Counted from the stretch's first letter, positions 24,560-33,886 are shown. The stretch is DNA of 64,000 bases from JAUIAS01 sp030425395 (GCA_043553855.1 CP121336.1:2852001-2916000), one strand, 5' to 3'. Made by a program: numbers and translations. The notes: a model not told the origin generated them from the sequence alone.

Positions 24560-26227
24560 TCAGCCGCCCATCGCGGCCTGAGCGCAAAAGCATGACGCGG
24601 CCACGCGTCTGTCCGCACGGGCCAGGGCATGGTCCAGTTTTTGGCGCACCTGAATGATTTCCGCTGTTTCCCCGCGCGCCTTGAGACAATCGTGCAGGCC
24701 CTTGAGGCTCCAGACATTGTCGGGGTGCACGCAGGCGCGCGGCAGATCACCGCCAAGCCCGAGATCCGCGCGGTAGACGGCTTCGGCCTCTTGCGTGCGC
24801 CCTTGTTCGAACAAAAGGGCCCCAAGCGCGTGGCGCGCGGGCTGCATCCAGCCCCATGGTTCGTCATAGGGCAGAGTGTCGTCCAGCATAACCGAGCGGC
24901 GCAGGTGCGCAAACGCGGCCTCGTGGTCGCCGGTTCTATAGAGGATCTCGCCGCGCAGCATTTCGGCGGCAATCGCCAGCAGGTCCACCACCCGGTTGTT
25001 GTGCATCAGCCGCGTTTCGGGCACGCGCTGGCAGGCAGCGACAAAGGCGCGTTCTTCCTCCAGCGCGGCGGGCACGTCGCCGGTGGCCGCGTGCCCAAGC
25101 GCACGGGCATAGCGGGTAAAGGCGGTCAACGTGCAATAGAGCTCCGGGTCATCGGGCAGGGGCAGCGCGATCGCCTCCTGCCAGAGGCCAAAGCGTACCA
25201 GCAGATGCGGTTCCATCGCCATGAAGCTTTCAAAATAGTCGGCCATCGGCGGTGAGGTTATGCGCAGCAGTTTTTCGGGTGTGGTCTCGCGCAGCCCCTC
25301 CAGCGCGGCGCGCGCCGGGGCGAGCTGTCCCAGGAACAGCGCTCCGTAGATCACGAAATGATAGTTGTGCTGGCGGTAGCCTGAATAGATGTTGAACGCG
25401 CCTTCGCGGGCGTAATATTTCAGATCGGCCTCGACCGCCTTCTGGTTCCACAGAACCACGTTGTAGTAATCGCCGCACAGCACGTCGATATGGGTCGGCA
25501 TATGCACCAGATGGCCCGCATCCGGCACCAGCGTGCGCAGGACATCGGCCTGTGGCAGGGCGCGTTCCGGGGTGGGCGACATTTCCATGAGGTGGACATA
25601 GAGATGCAGCAGACCGGGGTGCCGCATCGCACGAGGATCGTTGGCAAAGGCATCTTCGAGCGCGTCCTGCGCCTCCCGCGTGGCCGCGCCGTCGGCGGGC
25701 TGGCCTGTTTTCAGATCCCACATTTGCCAGGGTGTCAGGTCGAGCAGGGATTCCACGAAAACCGATCTGAGGTCCGGGTGATCCGGGCAGGCGGCAAGAC
25801 CCGCGCGCATGGCATCGGCAAAGTCGTGGTCCCAGCGGTTCATATCCGACGCAAGGTCGCGCTGAGGATAGCGCGCGGCCAGCGCGTTGATCAGAATGGT
25901 TTCGGCGGCGCTCAGCCCCTCGCGGCGTGCCAACGCCTCTTGCGCGGCATCATAGGCTGTGGCCAGCGCCTCGGCGCGGCCTGCATCGTCATATAGCTCC
26001 CACGGCATGTTATAGTTCGGTCCGGACGCATAGGCGATGCCCCACCATGCCATCGCGCAGTCCGGGTCGTGGTCCAGCGCGCGGCGAAAACAGACGACGG
26101 CTTCTTCGTGGTTGAACCCATAGGTCCAGATCAGGCCCCGGTCGAACCAGCGTTGCGCCGACGGGTTCGCGGTGCTGACCGGACAGCTATGCGTGCCCAG
26201 ATCATAGGGGTAATCGTCTGTCTGCAC
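24560..26227 (-). CDS. tetratricopeptide-repeat protein
   Basis: This 555 residue protein is built mostly of TPR-like helical repeats (ALDHDPDCAMAWWGIAYASG, RALGHAATGDVPAALEEERA, ALGALLFEQGRTQEAEAVYR). It begins MQTDDYPYDLGTHSCPVSTA with no signal peptide, so it is probably cytoplasmic. Similar proteins in proteobacteria are annotated only as TPR-domain proteins; no activity is known. A GTG at 26227 with GGAGG 8 bp upstream is the likely start; an upstream in-frame start at 26353 would overlap the MFS gene. The 14 bp spacing from the MFS gene means they are co-transcribed. Confidence 0.78.
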   Translation of the reverse strand: MQTDDYPYDLGTHSCPVSTANPSAQRWFDRGLIWTYGFNHEEAVVCFRRALDHDPDCAMAWWGIAYASGPNYNMPWELYDDAGRAEALATAYDAAQEALARREGLSAAETILINALAARYPQRDLASDMNRWDHDFADAMRAGLAACPDHPDLRSVFVESLLDLTPWQMWDLKTGQPADGAATREAQDALEDAFANDPRAMRHPGLLHLYVHLMEMSPTPERALPQADVLRTLVPDAGHLVHMPTHIDVLCGDYYNVVLWNQKAVEADLKYYAREGAFNIYSGYRQHNYHFVIYGALFLGQLAPARAALEGLRETTPEKLLRITSPPMADYFESFMAMEPHLLVRFGLWQEAIALPLPDDPELYCTLTAFTRYARALGHAATGDVPAALEEERAFVAACQRVPETRLMHNNRVVDLLAIAAEMLRGEILYRTGDHEAAFAHLRRSVMLDDTLPYDEPWGWMQPARHALGALLFEQGRTQEAEAVYRADLGLGGDLPRACVHPDNVWSLKGLHDCLKARGETAEIIQVRQKLDHALARADRRVAASCFCAQAAMGG

Positions 26228-26241
26228 GGCAGGGCCTCCGA

Positions 26242-27474
26242 TCAGGGGCCGGGGTTTTGCGGCGGGGTGATCCCGTCCTCTCTGCGACCCATCATCAGCA
26301 TAAGCAACAAGCCGATAAAGCACAGCCCGAAAATTCCGATGGCCAGCGGCCACAGCGATCCGTCAAAGGTCAACCCGATGGGCGCGGCAATGGCGGCGGC
26401 GCATACGGTCGAAATGCTGCTGATGGTAGAGGCCGCGGTGCCTGCGATATGGCCCATCGGTTCCATCGCAAGGGCATTCAGATTGCCCAGCGTTGTGCCA
26501 GCCATGAAGAACACGGTGCTTTGCCACACGACAAACAGGTAGAACCCGGTGTCAGGTGGCATACCCACGGCCAATGTCGCGATCATGACCCCGCTCAGCA
26601 TCACCTGAGCGGCCAGTGACCACGTTATCATCCTGCGCATGCCGACCCGCACCACCAAGGCCGCGTTCAGCAGACTGGCCGAACCAGAGAACAGCGCCAC
26701 GATTGCGAACCAGTTGGCAAAGCTGTCACCGCGACCAAATACACTGTCATAGACCGGCTGCACCATCGACAGCATGGTAAACAACGTCCCAAGACACAAC
26801 GTCTGAACCGCGATGGACATTCGCACGATGGGATTGCCCAGCACTTCCTTCACGGCTTGATGCAGCAGGCGGGGCCGGATCGGGCGGCGCTTTTCCACCG
26901 GCAGGGATTCCGGCAGGCGCAAATGCATCCACCCCACCGAAATGATCGAAAACAGCACAAAGGCCAGAAAGATGCCGCGCCAGTTGCTCAGCGCGATGAT
27001 GCCTTCGCCCATCAAGGGGGCGAACGCCGGGAATATGGTAAAGATGATCATCGCGATGGAGACGATGCGCGCCATTTCACGGCCCGAATACAGATCGCGC
27101 ACAACCGCCAGCGACACGATCCGGGGAAAGGCGGCACCCAGCCCCTGAACCACGCGCGCGGCCAGAACCACCTCGAGCGAGGATGACGCCCACGCCACGC
27201 CCGACGCTAGAATATAAATCGCAGCCCCTCCCACGATCACACGTTTGCGTCCCAGCGCATCGGAAATCGGCCCGGTCACAAAGGTTCCCAGACCGATCCC
27301 CAGAACGAAAGAGGTGAGGATCAATTGCGCACGATTGGGCAGATCGGGTGTGAGTTCTACGCCGATCTCGGGCAAAGCCGGCAACATCGCATCCATCGAG
27401 AACGCGATCGTGGCAAACATCATCGCAATCAGGGCGATGAATTCGGTTTGACCCATGGGAGCAGGCCGGCGCAT
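26242..27474 (-). CDS. MFS transporter, Bcr/CflA-type drug efflux
   Basis: This 410 residue membrane protein has 12 predicted helices. The segments FSMDAMLPALPEIGVELTPD and TSFVLGIGLGTFVTGPISDA, GRKRVIVGG (motif A) and ARVVQGLGAAFPRIVSLAVV (motif C-like) point to the Bcr/CflA drug-proton antiporters. The substrate is unknown. The ATG at 27474 has GGAAAGG upstream; 27483 is also in frame. It is first in a two-gene transcript with the TPR gene. Confidence 0.85.
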   Translation of the reverse strand: MRRPAPMGQTEFIALIAMMFATIAFSMDAMLPALPEIGVELTPDLPNRAQLILTSFVLGIGLGTFVTGPISDALGRKRVIVGGAAIYILASGVAWASSSLEVVLAARVVQGLGAAFPRIVSLAVVRDLYSGREMARIVSIAMIIFTIFPAFAPLMGEGIIALSNWRGIFLAFVLFSIISVGWMHLRLPESLPVEKRRPIRPRLLHQAVKEVLGNPIVRMSIAVQTLCLGTLFTMLSMVQPVYDSVFGRGDSFANWFAIVALFSGSASLLNAALVVRVGMRRMITWSLAAQVMLSGVMIATLAVGMPPDTGFYLFVVWQSTVFFMAGTTLGNLNALAMEPMGHIAGTAASTISSISTVCAAAIAAPIGLTFDGSLWPLAIGIFGLCFIGLLLMLMMGRREDGITPPQNPGP

Positions 27475-27579
27475 GACGGGCATCCTTTCCGGTTACCCGG
27501 AATCGCTATCACAGGCGAAAACGGAAGGCGAGATCAGAGGCCGCGACGTCATGACATGCAGCCATCTGCACCGTCTGGG

Positions 27580-27900
27580 TCAGTCATCCTCGGACTGGGT
27601 GTCTTCCAGTTGCTTGCGCCGTTCGGCCAGACGTTTCTTGCGTTGCAGGATCGCCAGATTGCCAAGCTGTTGGATCGCGATGGCAAACACGCCAAGCCCG
27701 GCAAAGATCAGCACGGTCGTGCCGATCTTGCCTACGGCCGTCGCGGGCACAAGGTTGCCATAGCCCACAGTGGACAGCGTCACGACGGTAAAGAAATAGG
27801 CGTCGATCCAGCTCCAGCCTTCGACGACGCGGTAAAACACCGTGCCGCCAAGGATGATCCCCAGCAGCGTCGAGAACAGGAGCGGCAGTGAAGATTTCAC
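27580..27900 (-). CDS. two-helix potassium channel (Ion_trans_2)
   Basis: This 106 residue protein has two membrane helices (LPLLFSTLLGIILGGTVFYR and TTVLIFAGLGVFAIAIQQLG) flanking a pore loop with the K+ selectivity filter TVGYG at residues 44-48 (YFFTVVTLSTVGYGNLVPAT). It is a minimal KcsA-type channel with a charged helical tail (RKKRLAERRKQLEDTQSEDD) that could form a tetramer coil. The start is a GTG that overlaps the stop of the upstream DsbA-like gene (GTGA), so translation is coupled. The physiological role is unknown. Confidence 0.87.
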   Translation of the reverse strand: MKSSLPLLFSTLLGIILGGTVFYRVVEGWSWIDAYFFTVVTLSTVGYGNLVPATAVGKIGTTVLIFAGLGVFAIAIQQLGNLAILQRKKRLAERRKQLEDTQSEDD

Positions 27901-28550
27901 GCGGCAAGCTGCTCCATGATTTCGGTGATCACCTTGGTCCACAGTTCGGTGGATTGGGCACCGGCCACTGCGTGCTTGTTGGCGACGATGAAAGTCGGCA
28001 CCGAGTTCACTCCCATCTCGCGGCTGTGGGTGTCGCGTTCGCGGATCAGGTCGGCATCCTCATCGCTCTTCAACAGGCGCAGGATAACCGAGGCGTCCAT
28101 GCCGATCTCATCAGCGATATCGGCCAGAACCTCGGCGTTGCCGATGTCGCGCCCATCTTTGAAATACGCCCGAAACAGCGCAGAAACCGCGGCTGTCTGG
28201 CGTCCCTCGATCCCCGACCAGTGGATCAGGCGGTGTGCATCCAGCGTGTTGGGGGTGCGCTCCATGGCATCAAAATTGATGGTCAACCCTGCTTTTTCGG
28301 CGTGTTCGACAACCGGCGCATAGGCACGCACGGCCCCTTCCTTGCCGCCGAACTTGTTCTCGAGATACGCCCGGCGGTCGACCCCTTCGCGGGGCATGTC
28401 GGGATTGAGCTGAAACGGATGCCATTCGATGACAAACGGATGGCCCGGTATGGCAGCAAGGGCGCGGTCAAGGTTGGCCTTGCCGATATAGCACCACGGG
28501 CAGATCGGATCGGACAGGATATCGAGTTTGACGTGCTTGAGCTCGGTCAT
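27897..28550 (-). CDS. DsbA-family (FrnE-like) thiol oxidoreductase
   Basis: This 217 residue protein has a thioredoxin fold interrupted by a helical domain, with the redox pair C17-P-W-C20 (LDILSDPICPWCYIGKANLD) and the cis-Pro loop GVNSVPTFIVANKHAVAGAQ. It has no signal peptide and resembles the FrnE / 2-hydroxychromene-2-carboxylate isomerase group, which acts in the cytoplasm. The ATG at 28550 lies 4 bp past the stop of the acyl-CoA ligase. The K+ channel gene overlaps its stop by 4 bp. The substrate is unknown. Confidence 0.88.
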   Translation of the reverse strand: MTELKHVKLDILSDPICPWCYIGKANLDRALAAIPGHPFVIEWHPFQLNPDMPREGVDRRAYLENKFGGKEGAVRAYAPVVEHAEKAGLTINFDAMERTPNTLDAHRLIHWSGIEGRQTAAVSALFRAYFKDGRDIGNAEVLADIADEIGMDASVILRLLKSDEDADLIRERDTHSREMGVNSVPTFIVANKHAVAGAQSTELWTKVITEIMEQLAA

Positions 28551-28554
28551 GGGG

Positions 28555-30084
28555 TCATGTCTCTTGTCTTTTCGGGGCAAGCGGTTTGAGCGCGCGACGC
28601 GTCAGCTTGCCGTTGGCGCCCGTCGGCAATGCATCGAGATGCACAAACAGACGCGGTTGCTTGTAGCGCGCCAGTCGCGATTGCGCAAATGCATGCAGGG
28701 CGTCGTGATCCAGAGGCGCGGGTGCCGTGTAAAAGGCGGCGATCACGTGAACGCCGGGTTTGATTTCGACATCTGTCACGGCGACCTGCCCAAGACCGTC
28801 ATATCCCGCCAGCGCCGCTTCGACTTCAAGCGGAGAGACCCGGTAGCCGCCCGCATTCATCATATCGTCGTTGCGCCCGAAATAGGCGATCTGCCCGTCT
28901 TCCGACATCGCCCCCATGTCGCCGGTGACAAACCATTCACCGATCATGCGGGCGCGGGTTTCTTCGGGTTGGCCATGATACCCCAGCATAAGGCCGGGAT
29001 CGCGCCGCGACACGGCAATCACGCCCGGTGTGTTCAATGGCACCGGATCGCCCTGCGCATCAATGATTGCGACCCGCCGCCCTGATTGGGGCCGCCCCAG
29101 CGCCCCGTCGGTGGCGGGGTGGGCGGGGCTTGAGGAGATAAAGGTCGACACCTCCGACATGCCGTATGCTTCGTAAAGCGCGGTTCCTGTCGTCTGCGAC
29201 CAGCGGTCGGCCAGATCGGGCGACAGCTTTTCCCCGGCGGTCAAGCCATGACGCAACCCAGACACGCGTGCCGCCGTCCTGGCATTCAGGATCTTGCGAT
29301 AGACACCGGGTGCCGCGGCAAAGATCGTGGCCGCATGGGCGGCCAACAGATCGGGGATATCGGCGATTTCGGTCCCCGGCTCGGGGATCAGCGCGGTGGC
29401 TCCGGCGGTCCATGGGTCCATCAGCCCCGTGCCGAGCGTATAGGTCCAGTTGAACGCCCCCGCGTGCAAAACGCGATCCTGAGGGACGATGCCATACCAG
29501 CCCTGCATCATCATCTGCCGCGCCCAGATTGCGCGATGGGCGTGGACCACGGCGCGCGGCTGGCCCGATGTGCCCGAGGTGAACACGATATAGCCGGGTC
29601 GGTCCGGGTCGCCCATGTGATAGCCCGTGGCCGCTGGTCCCTCCCGCATGGCGCGCAGATCGTCGATGACGATGGTGCGCTTGTGGGCGGTGCTGGCCAC
29701 GACCGGATCGTGCAGGATCGCGGCGGGCGACAGGATGCCGACCATCGCACGGGTTTCCGCCTCGGTCAGTTGCGTCGAGGTCGGCACCGGCACCAATCCG
29801 GCGGCAATGGCCCCCAGATAAGCAATCGGAAAATCCACCGTATTGCCCAGCCGCATCAATACGATGTCGCCGGGCGCAAGGCCGCGGTCCAGCAGCCCTT
29901 GCGCCGTCGCCAGAACCGCAGTGCGCAGTTGCGCATAGCTCCAGCGTTGCGCGCCGCCGTCGCGCCCCAGAACCTCAAGGGCGGGTTTGTCCGGCACCTT
30001 GTCCGCCTGCGCCAGAACATGGGCTGCAAGATTGAAGGGCGATGGGCAGGGCGGCGGAGGGCCGATATCAAAGATGGACAGCAT
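28555..30084 (-). CDS. AMP-dependent acyl/aryl-CoA synthetase
   Basis: This 509 residue protein is an ANL-superfamily ligase that activates a carboxylic acid as an acyl-adenylate and then forms the CoA thioester. Motifs in order: A3 YIVFTSGTSGQPRAVVHAHR, A5 ALYEAYGMSEVS, A7 WFVTGDMG, A8 YFGRNDDMMNAGGYRVSPLE, and the catalytic Lys of A10 in PTGANGKLTRR. Short inner sequences recall the benzoate-CoA ligase group, but the acid it uses is not known. The ATG at 30084 is used. It opens a three-gene transcript with the DsbA-like and channel genes and is divergent from an XRE-cupin regulator. Confidence 0.88.
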   Translation of the reverse strand: MLSIFDIGPPPPCPSPFNLAAHVLAQADKVPDKPALEVLGRDGGAQRWSYAQLRTAVLATAQGLLDRGLAPGDIVLMRLGNTVDFPIAYLGAIAAGLVPVPTSTQLTEAETRAMVGILSPAAILHDPVVASTAHKRTIVIDDLRAMREGPAATGYHMGDPDRPGYIVFTSGTSGQPRAVVHAHRAIWARQMMMQGWYGIVPQDRVLHAGAFNWTYTLGTGLMDPWTAGATALIPEPGTEIADIPDLLAAHAATIFAAAPGVYRKILNARTAARVSGLRHGLTAGEKLSPDLADRWSQTTGTALYEAYGMSEVSTFISSSPAHPATDGALGRPQSGRRVAIIDAQGDPVPLNTPGVIAVSRRDPGLMLGYHGQPEETRARMIGEWFVTGDMGAMSEDGQIAYFGRNDDMMNAGGYRVSPLEVEAALAGYDGLGQVAVTDVEIKPGVHVIAAFYTAPAPLDHDALHAFAQSRLARYKQPRLFVHLDALPTGANGKLTRRALKPLAPKRQET

Positions 30085-30114
30085 ACCGCGCGGGCTACCC
30101 TGTGCGAGACACTG

Positions 30115-30143
30115 TTGCAAGCATCTCTGGAGCCTCATATATC
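30115..30143 (+). promoter_or_regulatory. promoter candidate of the XRE-cupin regulator
   Basis: TTGCAA (30115-30120) and TATATC (30138-30143) are separated by 17 bp. The -10 ends only 6 bp before the ATG at 30150, so a transcript from it would be leaderless or nearly so. Confidence 0.45.
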
Positions 30144-30149
30144 CGGGCC

Positions 30150-30773
30150 ATGAAAACTTCTGATCCCAAGGCGCTTATCTCGATTGCCCGAGAAAACGGC
30201 AATGACACGATGGCCGAACCGTTGGACCTTGGCGCACGGGTGCGCGAATTGCGCAAGGCGCGCGACTGGACGCTGGAACAGGCCGCGGGGCAGGCCGGTC
30301 TGGCCCGCTCGACGCTTTCCAAGATCGAAAACGGCCAGATGTCGCCGACCTATGAGGCGCTCAAGAAACTGGCGGTGGGTCTGGAAATCTCCATTCCGCA
30401 GCTTTTCACGCCGCCACAGGCCGAAAAGATCAACGGGCGCATGGCCGTGACCCGCAGCAACGATGGCGCGGCTTATGCAACCGCCACCTATGAACACGAC
30501 TTGCTTGCCGAGACGCTCAGCAAAAAGCGCATGTTGCCCTATCGTGCGCGGGTGCGGGCGCGGTCAATGGATGAATTCGACGGCTGGGTGCGCCACGACG
30601 GCGAGGAATTCCTCTATGTGCTGACCGGCGTGATCACGCTCTATACCGAATTCTACGAACCGGTTGAAATGCGCCGTGGCGACAGCGCCTACTATGATGC
30701 CACGATGGGCCATAACGTGATCTCGGTCAGCGACGAGGACGCCTCTATCCTCTGGGTCACGTCTCTGGGGTGA
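30150..30773 (+). CDS. XRE-family regulator with C-terminal cupin domain
   Basis: This 207 residue protein has an HTH (LGARVRELRKARDWTLEQAA, AGLARSTLSKIENGQMSPTY) and a cupin barrel (FDGWVRHDGEEFLYVLTGV, YDATMGHNVISVSDEDAS). HTH-cupin regulators sense small molecules bound in the cupin. It is divergent from the acyl-CoA ligase operon, which is its likely target. An ATG at 30210 would remove 20 residues; 30150 fits the -10 only as a leaderless start. No Shine-Dalgarno is clear for either. Confidence 0.85.
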   Translation: MKTSDPKALISIARENGNDTMAEPLDLGARVRELRKARDWTLEQAAGQAGLARSTLSKIENGQMSPTYEALKKLAVGLEISIPQLFTPPQAEKINGRMAVTRSNDGAAYATATYEHDLLAETLSKKRMLPYRARVRARSMDEFDGWVRHDGEEFLYVLTGVITLYTEFYEPVEMRRGDSAYYDATMGHNVISVSDEDASILWVTSLG

Positions 30774-30796
30774 TCCTGACGGCGGCAGTGCCTGCC

Positions 30797-30842
30797 CCCG
30801 CTTCTTCTGGCCATCAATACTCCCGCCGGAGGCGTCCGCGGC
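30797..30842 (+). repeat. 3'-end repeat element
   Basis: CGCTTCTTCTGGCCATCAAT followed by ACTCCCGCCGGAGGCG, 24 bp after the stop of the XRE-cupin gene and in its sense orientation. Confidence 0.75.
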
Positions 30843-30954
30843 CTGCCGCATGTGCCTTGGCTGCGACATGTGCGCGCCGCCGCGCGGCCCACCGGACCGT
30901 TGCGCCCGCGCGCGCAATGCTCTAACCCCCGCTGCAATCATCGGAGGGCCGGAC

Positions 30955-32001
30955 ATGACAGCAGGCAAGAACGGAATCACCTACGCCGAAGCCGGCGTGG
31001 ATATTGACGCGGGCAACGCTCTGGTCGAACGGATCAAACCCGCCGCCAAACGCACCGCGCGGCCCGGGGTAATGGCGGGTCTGGGCGGCTTCGGTGCGCT
31101 CTTTGATCTCAAGGGCGCGGGATATACCGACCCGGTGCTGGTCGCGGCCACGGACGGGGTCGGTACCAAATTGCGCATCGCCATCGACACCGGCAATGTG
31201 GATACCGTGGGTATCGACCTTGTCGCGATGTGCGTGAACGATCTGGTCTGTCAGGGGGCCGAGCCGCTTTTCTTTCTGGACTATTTTGCCACAGGCAAGC
31301 TGTCGGTGGACGCCGCGGCCCGGATCATCGAAGGCATTGCGGAAGGCTGTGCGGCCTCCAATTGCGCGCTGATCGGTGGTGAGACGGCGGAAATGCCCGG
31401 CATGTATCCGGAGGGGGATTTCGACCTTGCCGGTTTCGCGGTTGGGGCGATGGAACGCGGTGGCGAGCTGCCGCGCGAGGTGTCCGAGGGGGATGTCCTG
31501 CTTGGACTGGCGTCGGACGGGGTGCATTCCAACGGGTATTCGCTGGTGCGGCGCATCGTCGAACGGTCCGGCCTTGGCTGGGCGGATGACTGCCCGTGGG
31601 GCGAAGGAACGCTTGGCGCTGCGCTTTTGACACCAACGCGGCTTTATGTGCGCGGTGCGGTGGCGGCGGTGCGCGCCGGTCAGGTGCGCGCGCTGGCCCA
31701 TATCACCGGTGGCGGGCTGACCGAAAACCTGCCGCGCGTCCTGCCCGAAGGTCTGGGCGCACGGGTTGATCTGGGCACGTGGGACTTGCCACCGGTCTTT
31801 GATTGGCTGGCGCAAGAAGGCGGTCTGGCCGAGGCGGAGATGCTCAAGACGTTCAATTCCGGCATTGGCATGGTTGCGGTTGTTCCGGCAGATCAGGCCG
31901 ATGCCGCGCGGGCCACGTTCGAAGCCGAGGGCCACAGCGTTGCCCGCATCGGTGTCATCGAGGTGGGAACAGACGTCAGATACACGGGCGCGCTTCTGTG
32001 A
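30955..32001 (+). CDS. purM: phosphoribosylformylglycinamidine cyclo-ligase (AIR synthetase)
   Basis: PurM closes the imidazole ring, making AIR from FGAM with ATP in purine synthesis. The 348 residue protein has the conserved YAEAGVDIDAGNALVERIKP, the ATDGVGTKLRIA loop, GIDLVAMCVNDLVCQGAEPL, and GGETAEMPGMY. The ATG at 30955 has GGAGG 8 bp upstream; the longer frame to 30850 runs through the repeat. Its stop overlaps the purN start. Confidence 0.97.
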   Translation: MTAGKNGITYAEAGVDIDAGNALVERIKPAAKRTARPGVMAGLGGFGALFDLKGAGYTDPVLVAATDGVGTKLRIAIDTGNVDTVGIDLVAMCVNDLVCQGAEPLFFLDYFATGKLSVDAAARIIEGIAEGCAASNCALIGGETAEMPGMYPEGDFDLAGFAVGAMERGGELPREVSEGDVLLGLASDGVHSNGYSLVRRIVERSGLGWADDCPWGEGTLGAALLTPTRLYVRGAVAAVRAGQVRALAHITGGGLTENLPRVLPEGLGARVDLGTWDLPPVFDWLAQEGGLAEAEMLKTFNSGIGMVAVVPADQADAARATFEAEGHSVARIGVIEVGTDVRYTGALL

Positions 32002-32588
32002 AACGGGTGGCGATCCTGATCTCGGGGGGCGGGTCGAACATGCGCGCCCTCGTCGAGAGCATGACCGCAGATCATCCCGCGCGCGCCTGTCTGGTGTTGT
32101 CAAATGACCCGCATGCAGCAGGATTGACCTATGCTGCGGGGCAGGGGGTTACGACCGCGGCTGTGGACCACAGGCCGTTTCGCGGGGACCGCACCGCCTT
32201 TGAACAAAAGCTTCTCGAACCGCTGGAAGCCGCAGAACCCGATATCGTGTGTCTTGCCGGTTTCATGCGGGTCCTGACCGGCGATTTCGTGAACCGCTTT
32301 GCCGGGCGCATGATCAATATTCACCCTTCGCTTTTGCCCAAATACAAGGGCTTGGACACCCACGCCCGCGCGCTGGCGGCGGGGGACCGTCAGCATGGCT
32401 GTTCGGTGCATGAGGTCACGGCGGCGCTGGACGATGGCCCGATCCTCGGGCAGGCGCGGCTTGACGTGGAACAGGGAGACACCGCCCGGAGCCTCGCCGC
32501 GCGGGTTCTCAAGCTGGAACATCAGCTTTACCCGGCGGTCTTGCGACGCTTTGCCCAAGGCGACCGGACGCCGGTCCTGATCGGCTGA
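31998..32588 (+). CDS. purN: phosphoribosylglycinamide formyltransferase
   Basis: PurN transfers a formyl group from 10-formyl-THF to GAR in purine synthesis. The 196 residue protein has KRVAILISGGGSNMRALVES, the folate/catalytic segment AGFMRVLTGDFVNRFAGRMI, NIHPSLLPKYKGLDTHARAL (catalytic His), and VHEVTAALDDGPILGQ (catalytic Asp). The start is a GTG overlapping the purM stop (GTGA), so the two are translationally coupled, and a terminator follows. Confidence 0.96.
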   Translation: MKRVAILISGGGSNMRALVESMTADHPARACLVLSNDPHAAGLTYAAGQGVTTAAVDHRPFRGDRTAFEQKLLEPLEAAEPDIVCLAGFMRVLTGDFVNRFAGRMINIHPSLLPKYKGLDTHARALAAGDRQHGCSVHEVTAALDDGPILGQARLDVEQGDTARSLAARVLKLEHQLYPAVLRRFAQGDRTPVLIG

Positions 32589-32592
32589 GACC

Positions 32593-32656
32593 GGTTGGCC
32601 AAGTCTGCTGTGGCCCGCAGCCGCAGAGCGGCAGCCAACCCGCCTTTTCTTTTTTG
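32593..32656 (+). terminator. intrinsic terminator of purMN
   Basis: GGTTGGC (32593-32599) pairs with GCCAACC (32634-32640) around an inner CTGC/GCAG hairpin, followed by a run rich in T (CGCCTTTTCTTTTTTG). Confidence 0.75.
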
Positions 32657-32725
32657 ACAGGCTGGCCTAAGAGGGCCGGATTGGCGGATGAGCCGCTCAA
32701 CCCGATCCAGAAGGAAGGCAACCCC

Positions 32726-33886
32726 TTGCCCCAAACTCTTACCACGACCGAGGCTCTTGCCGCATTCTGTGCCCGTGCCGCTGCCCACCCCTATGTGACG
32801 CTGGATACCGAGTTCCTGCGTGAACGCACGTATTACTCCAAGCTGTGTCTGATCCAGATGGCGATCCCGGAAGACGGCGACGACAGCGCTGTTCTGGTTG
32901 ATCCGCTCGCCGAGGGCCTGTCGCTGGAACCGCTCTATGACCTGTTTCGAGACACCTCGGTGGTCAAGGTGTTCCACGCCGCGCGTCAGGATCTTGAGAT
33001 CTTTCATGTGGATGCAGGGGTGTTCCCGACGCCGCTGTTCGACACACAGGTGGCTGCGATGGTTTGCGGTTTTGGCGAACAGGTGGGCTATGAAACACTG
33101 GTCCGCAAGATCGTGCGGCAGGGGCTGGACAAGAGTTCGCGTTTTACCGATTGGTCGCGCCGCCCGCTGAGCGATGCCCAAAAGAAATACGCCTTGGCCG
33201 ATGTCACCCATTTGCGCCGCATCTACGAGTTTCTGGCCCAGCAACTTGAGAAGACCAAGCGCGCGCATTGGGTCGAGGAGGAGTTGTCGATCCTCACTTC
33301 CCCCGACACCTATGACAGCCCTCCCCAAGAGGCCTGGCAGCGCGTCAAGACACGCAGCAGTTCGCCGCGTTTTCTGGCCATCGTGCGCGAACTCGCGGCC
33401 TTTCGTGAGGCCCATGCCCAACGCAACAACGTGCCGCGTAACCGTATCTTTAAGGATGATGCGCTTGTCGAAATGGCCTCGACCAAGCCCAAAAGCATCG
33501 GCGACCTGGGGCAATCCCGGCTGGTGATGCGCGAGGCCCGCAAAGGCGAGATCGCCGAGGGGATTATCGCGGCCGTTGCACGGGGATTGGCCTGTGACGA
33601 GGCGGATCTCCCCCGCCCTGACATGTCGCGCGACAAATTGCAGGTGAACCCGGCGTTGGCCGATCTGCTTCGGGTGCTTCTCAAGGCCAAGACCGACGCA
33701 TCCGGTGTGGCCGCCAAACTGATCGCGTCAAGCGCCGATCTGGATGCGCTGGCCGCAGGGGTGCGGGATGTGCAGGCCCTCAAGGGCTGGCGCAAGGAGG
33801 TGTTCGGCGCGGATGCCCTGCGCCTGTGCAATGGTGAGGTTGCGCTGGCGGTGTCCGGGCAAGCGGTCAAGATCGTCGATCTCTGA
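32726..33886 (+). CDS. rnd: ribonuclease D
   Basis: RNase D is a 3'-5' exoribonuclease that trims tRNA 3' ends. The 386 residue protein has the DEDDy motifs: Exo I LDTEFLRE, Exo II VFHAARQDLEIFHVD, Exo III YALADVTHLRRIYEFL (Tyr and Asp). An HRDC domain follows (RFLAIVRELAAFREAHAQRN, NVPRNRIFKDDALVEMASTK), then a second HRDC-like segment to the C-terminus. I chose the TTG at 32726 because GAAGGAA precedes it; a TTG at 32654 is possible but overlaps the purN terminator. Confidence 0.94.
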   Translation: MPQTLTTTEALAAFCARAAAHPYVTLDTEFLRERTYYSKLCLIQMAIPEDGDDSAVLVDPLAEGLSLEPLYDLFRDTSVVKVFHAARQDLEIFHVDAGVFPTPLFDTQVAAMVCGFGEQVGYETLVRKIVRQGLDKSSRFTDWSRRPLSDAQKKYALADVTHLRRIYEFLAQQLEKTKRAHWVEEELSILTSPDTYDSPPQEAWQRVKTRSSSPRFLAIVRELAAFREAHAQRNNVPRNRIFKDDALVEMASTKPKSIGDLGQSRLVMREARKGEIAEGIIAAVARGLACDEADLPRPDMSRDKLQVNPALADLLRVLLKAKTDASGVAAKLIASSADLDALAAGVRDVQALKGWRKEVFGADALRLCNGEVALAVSGQAVKIVDL

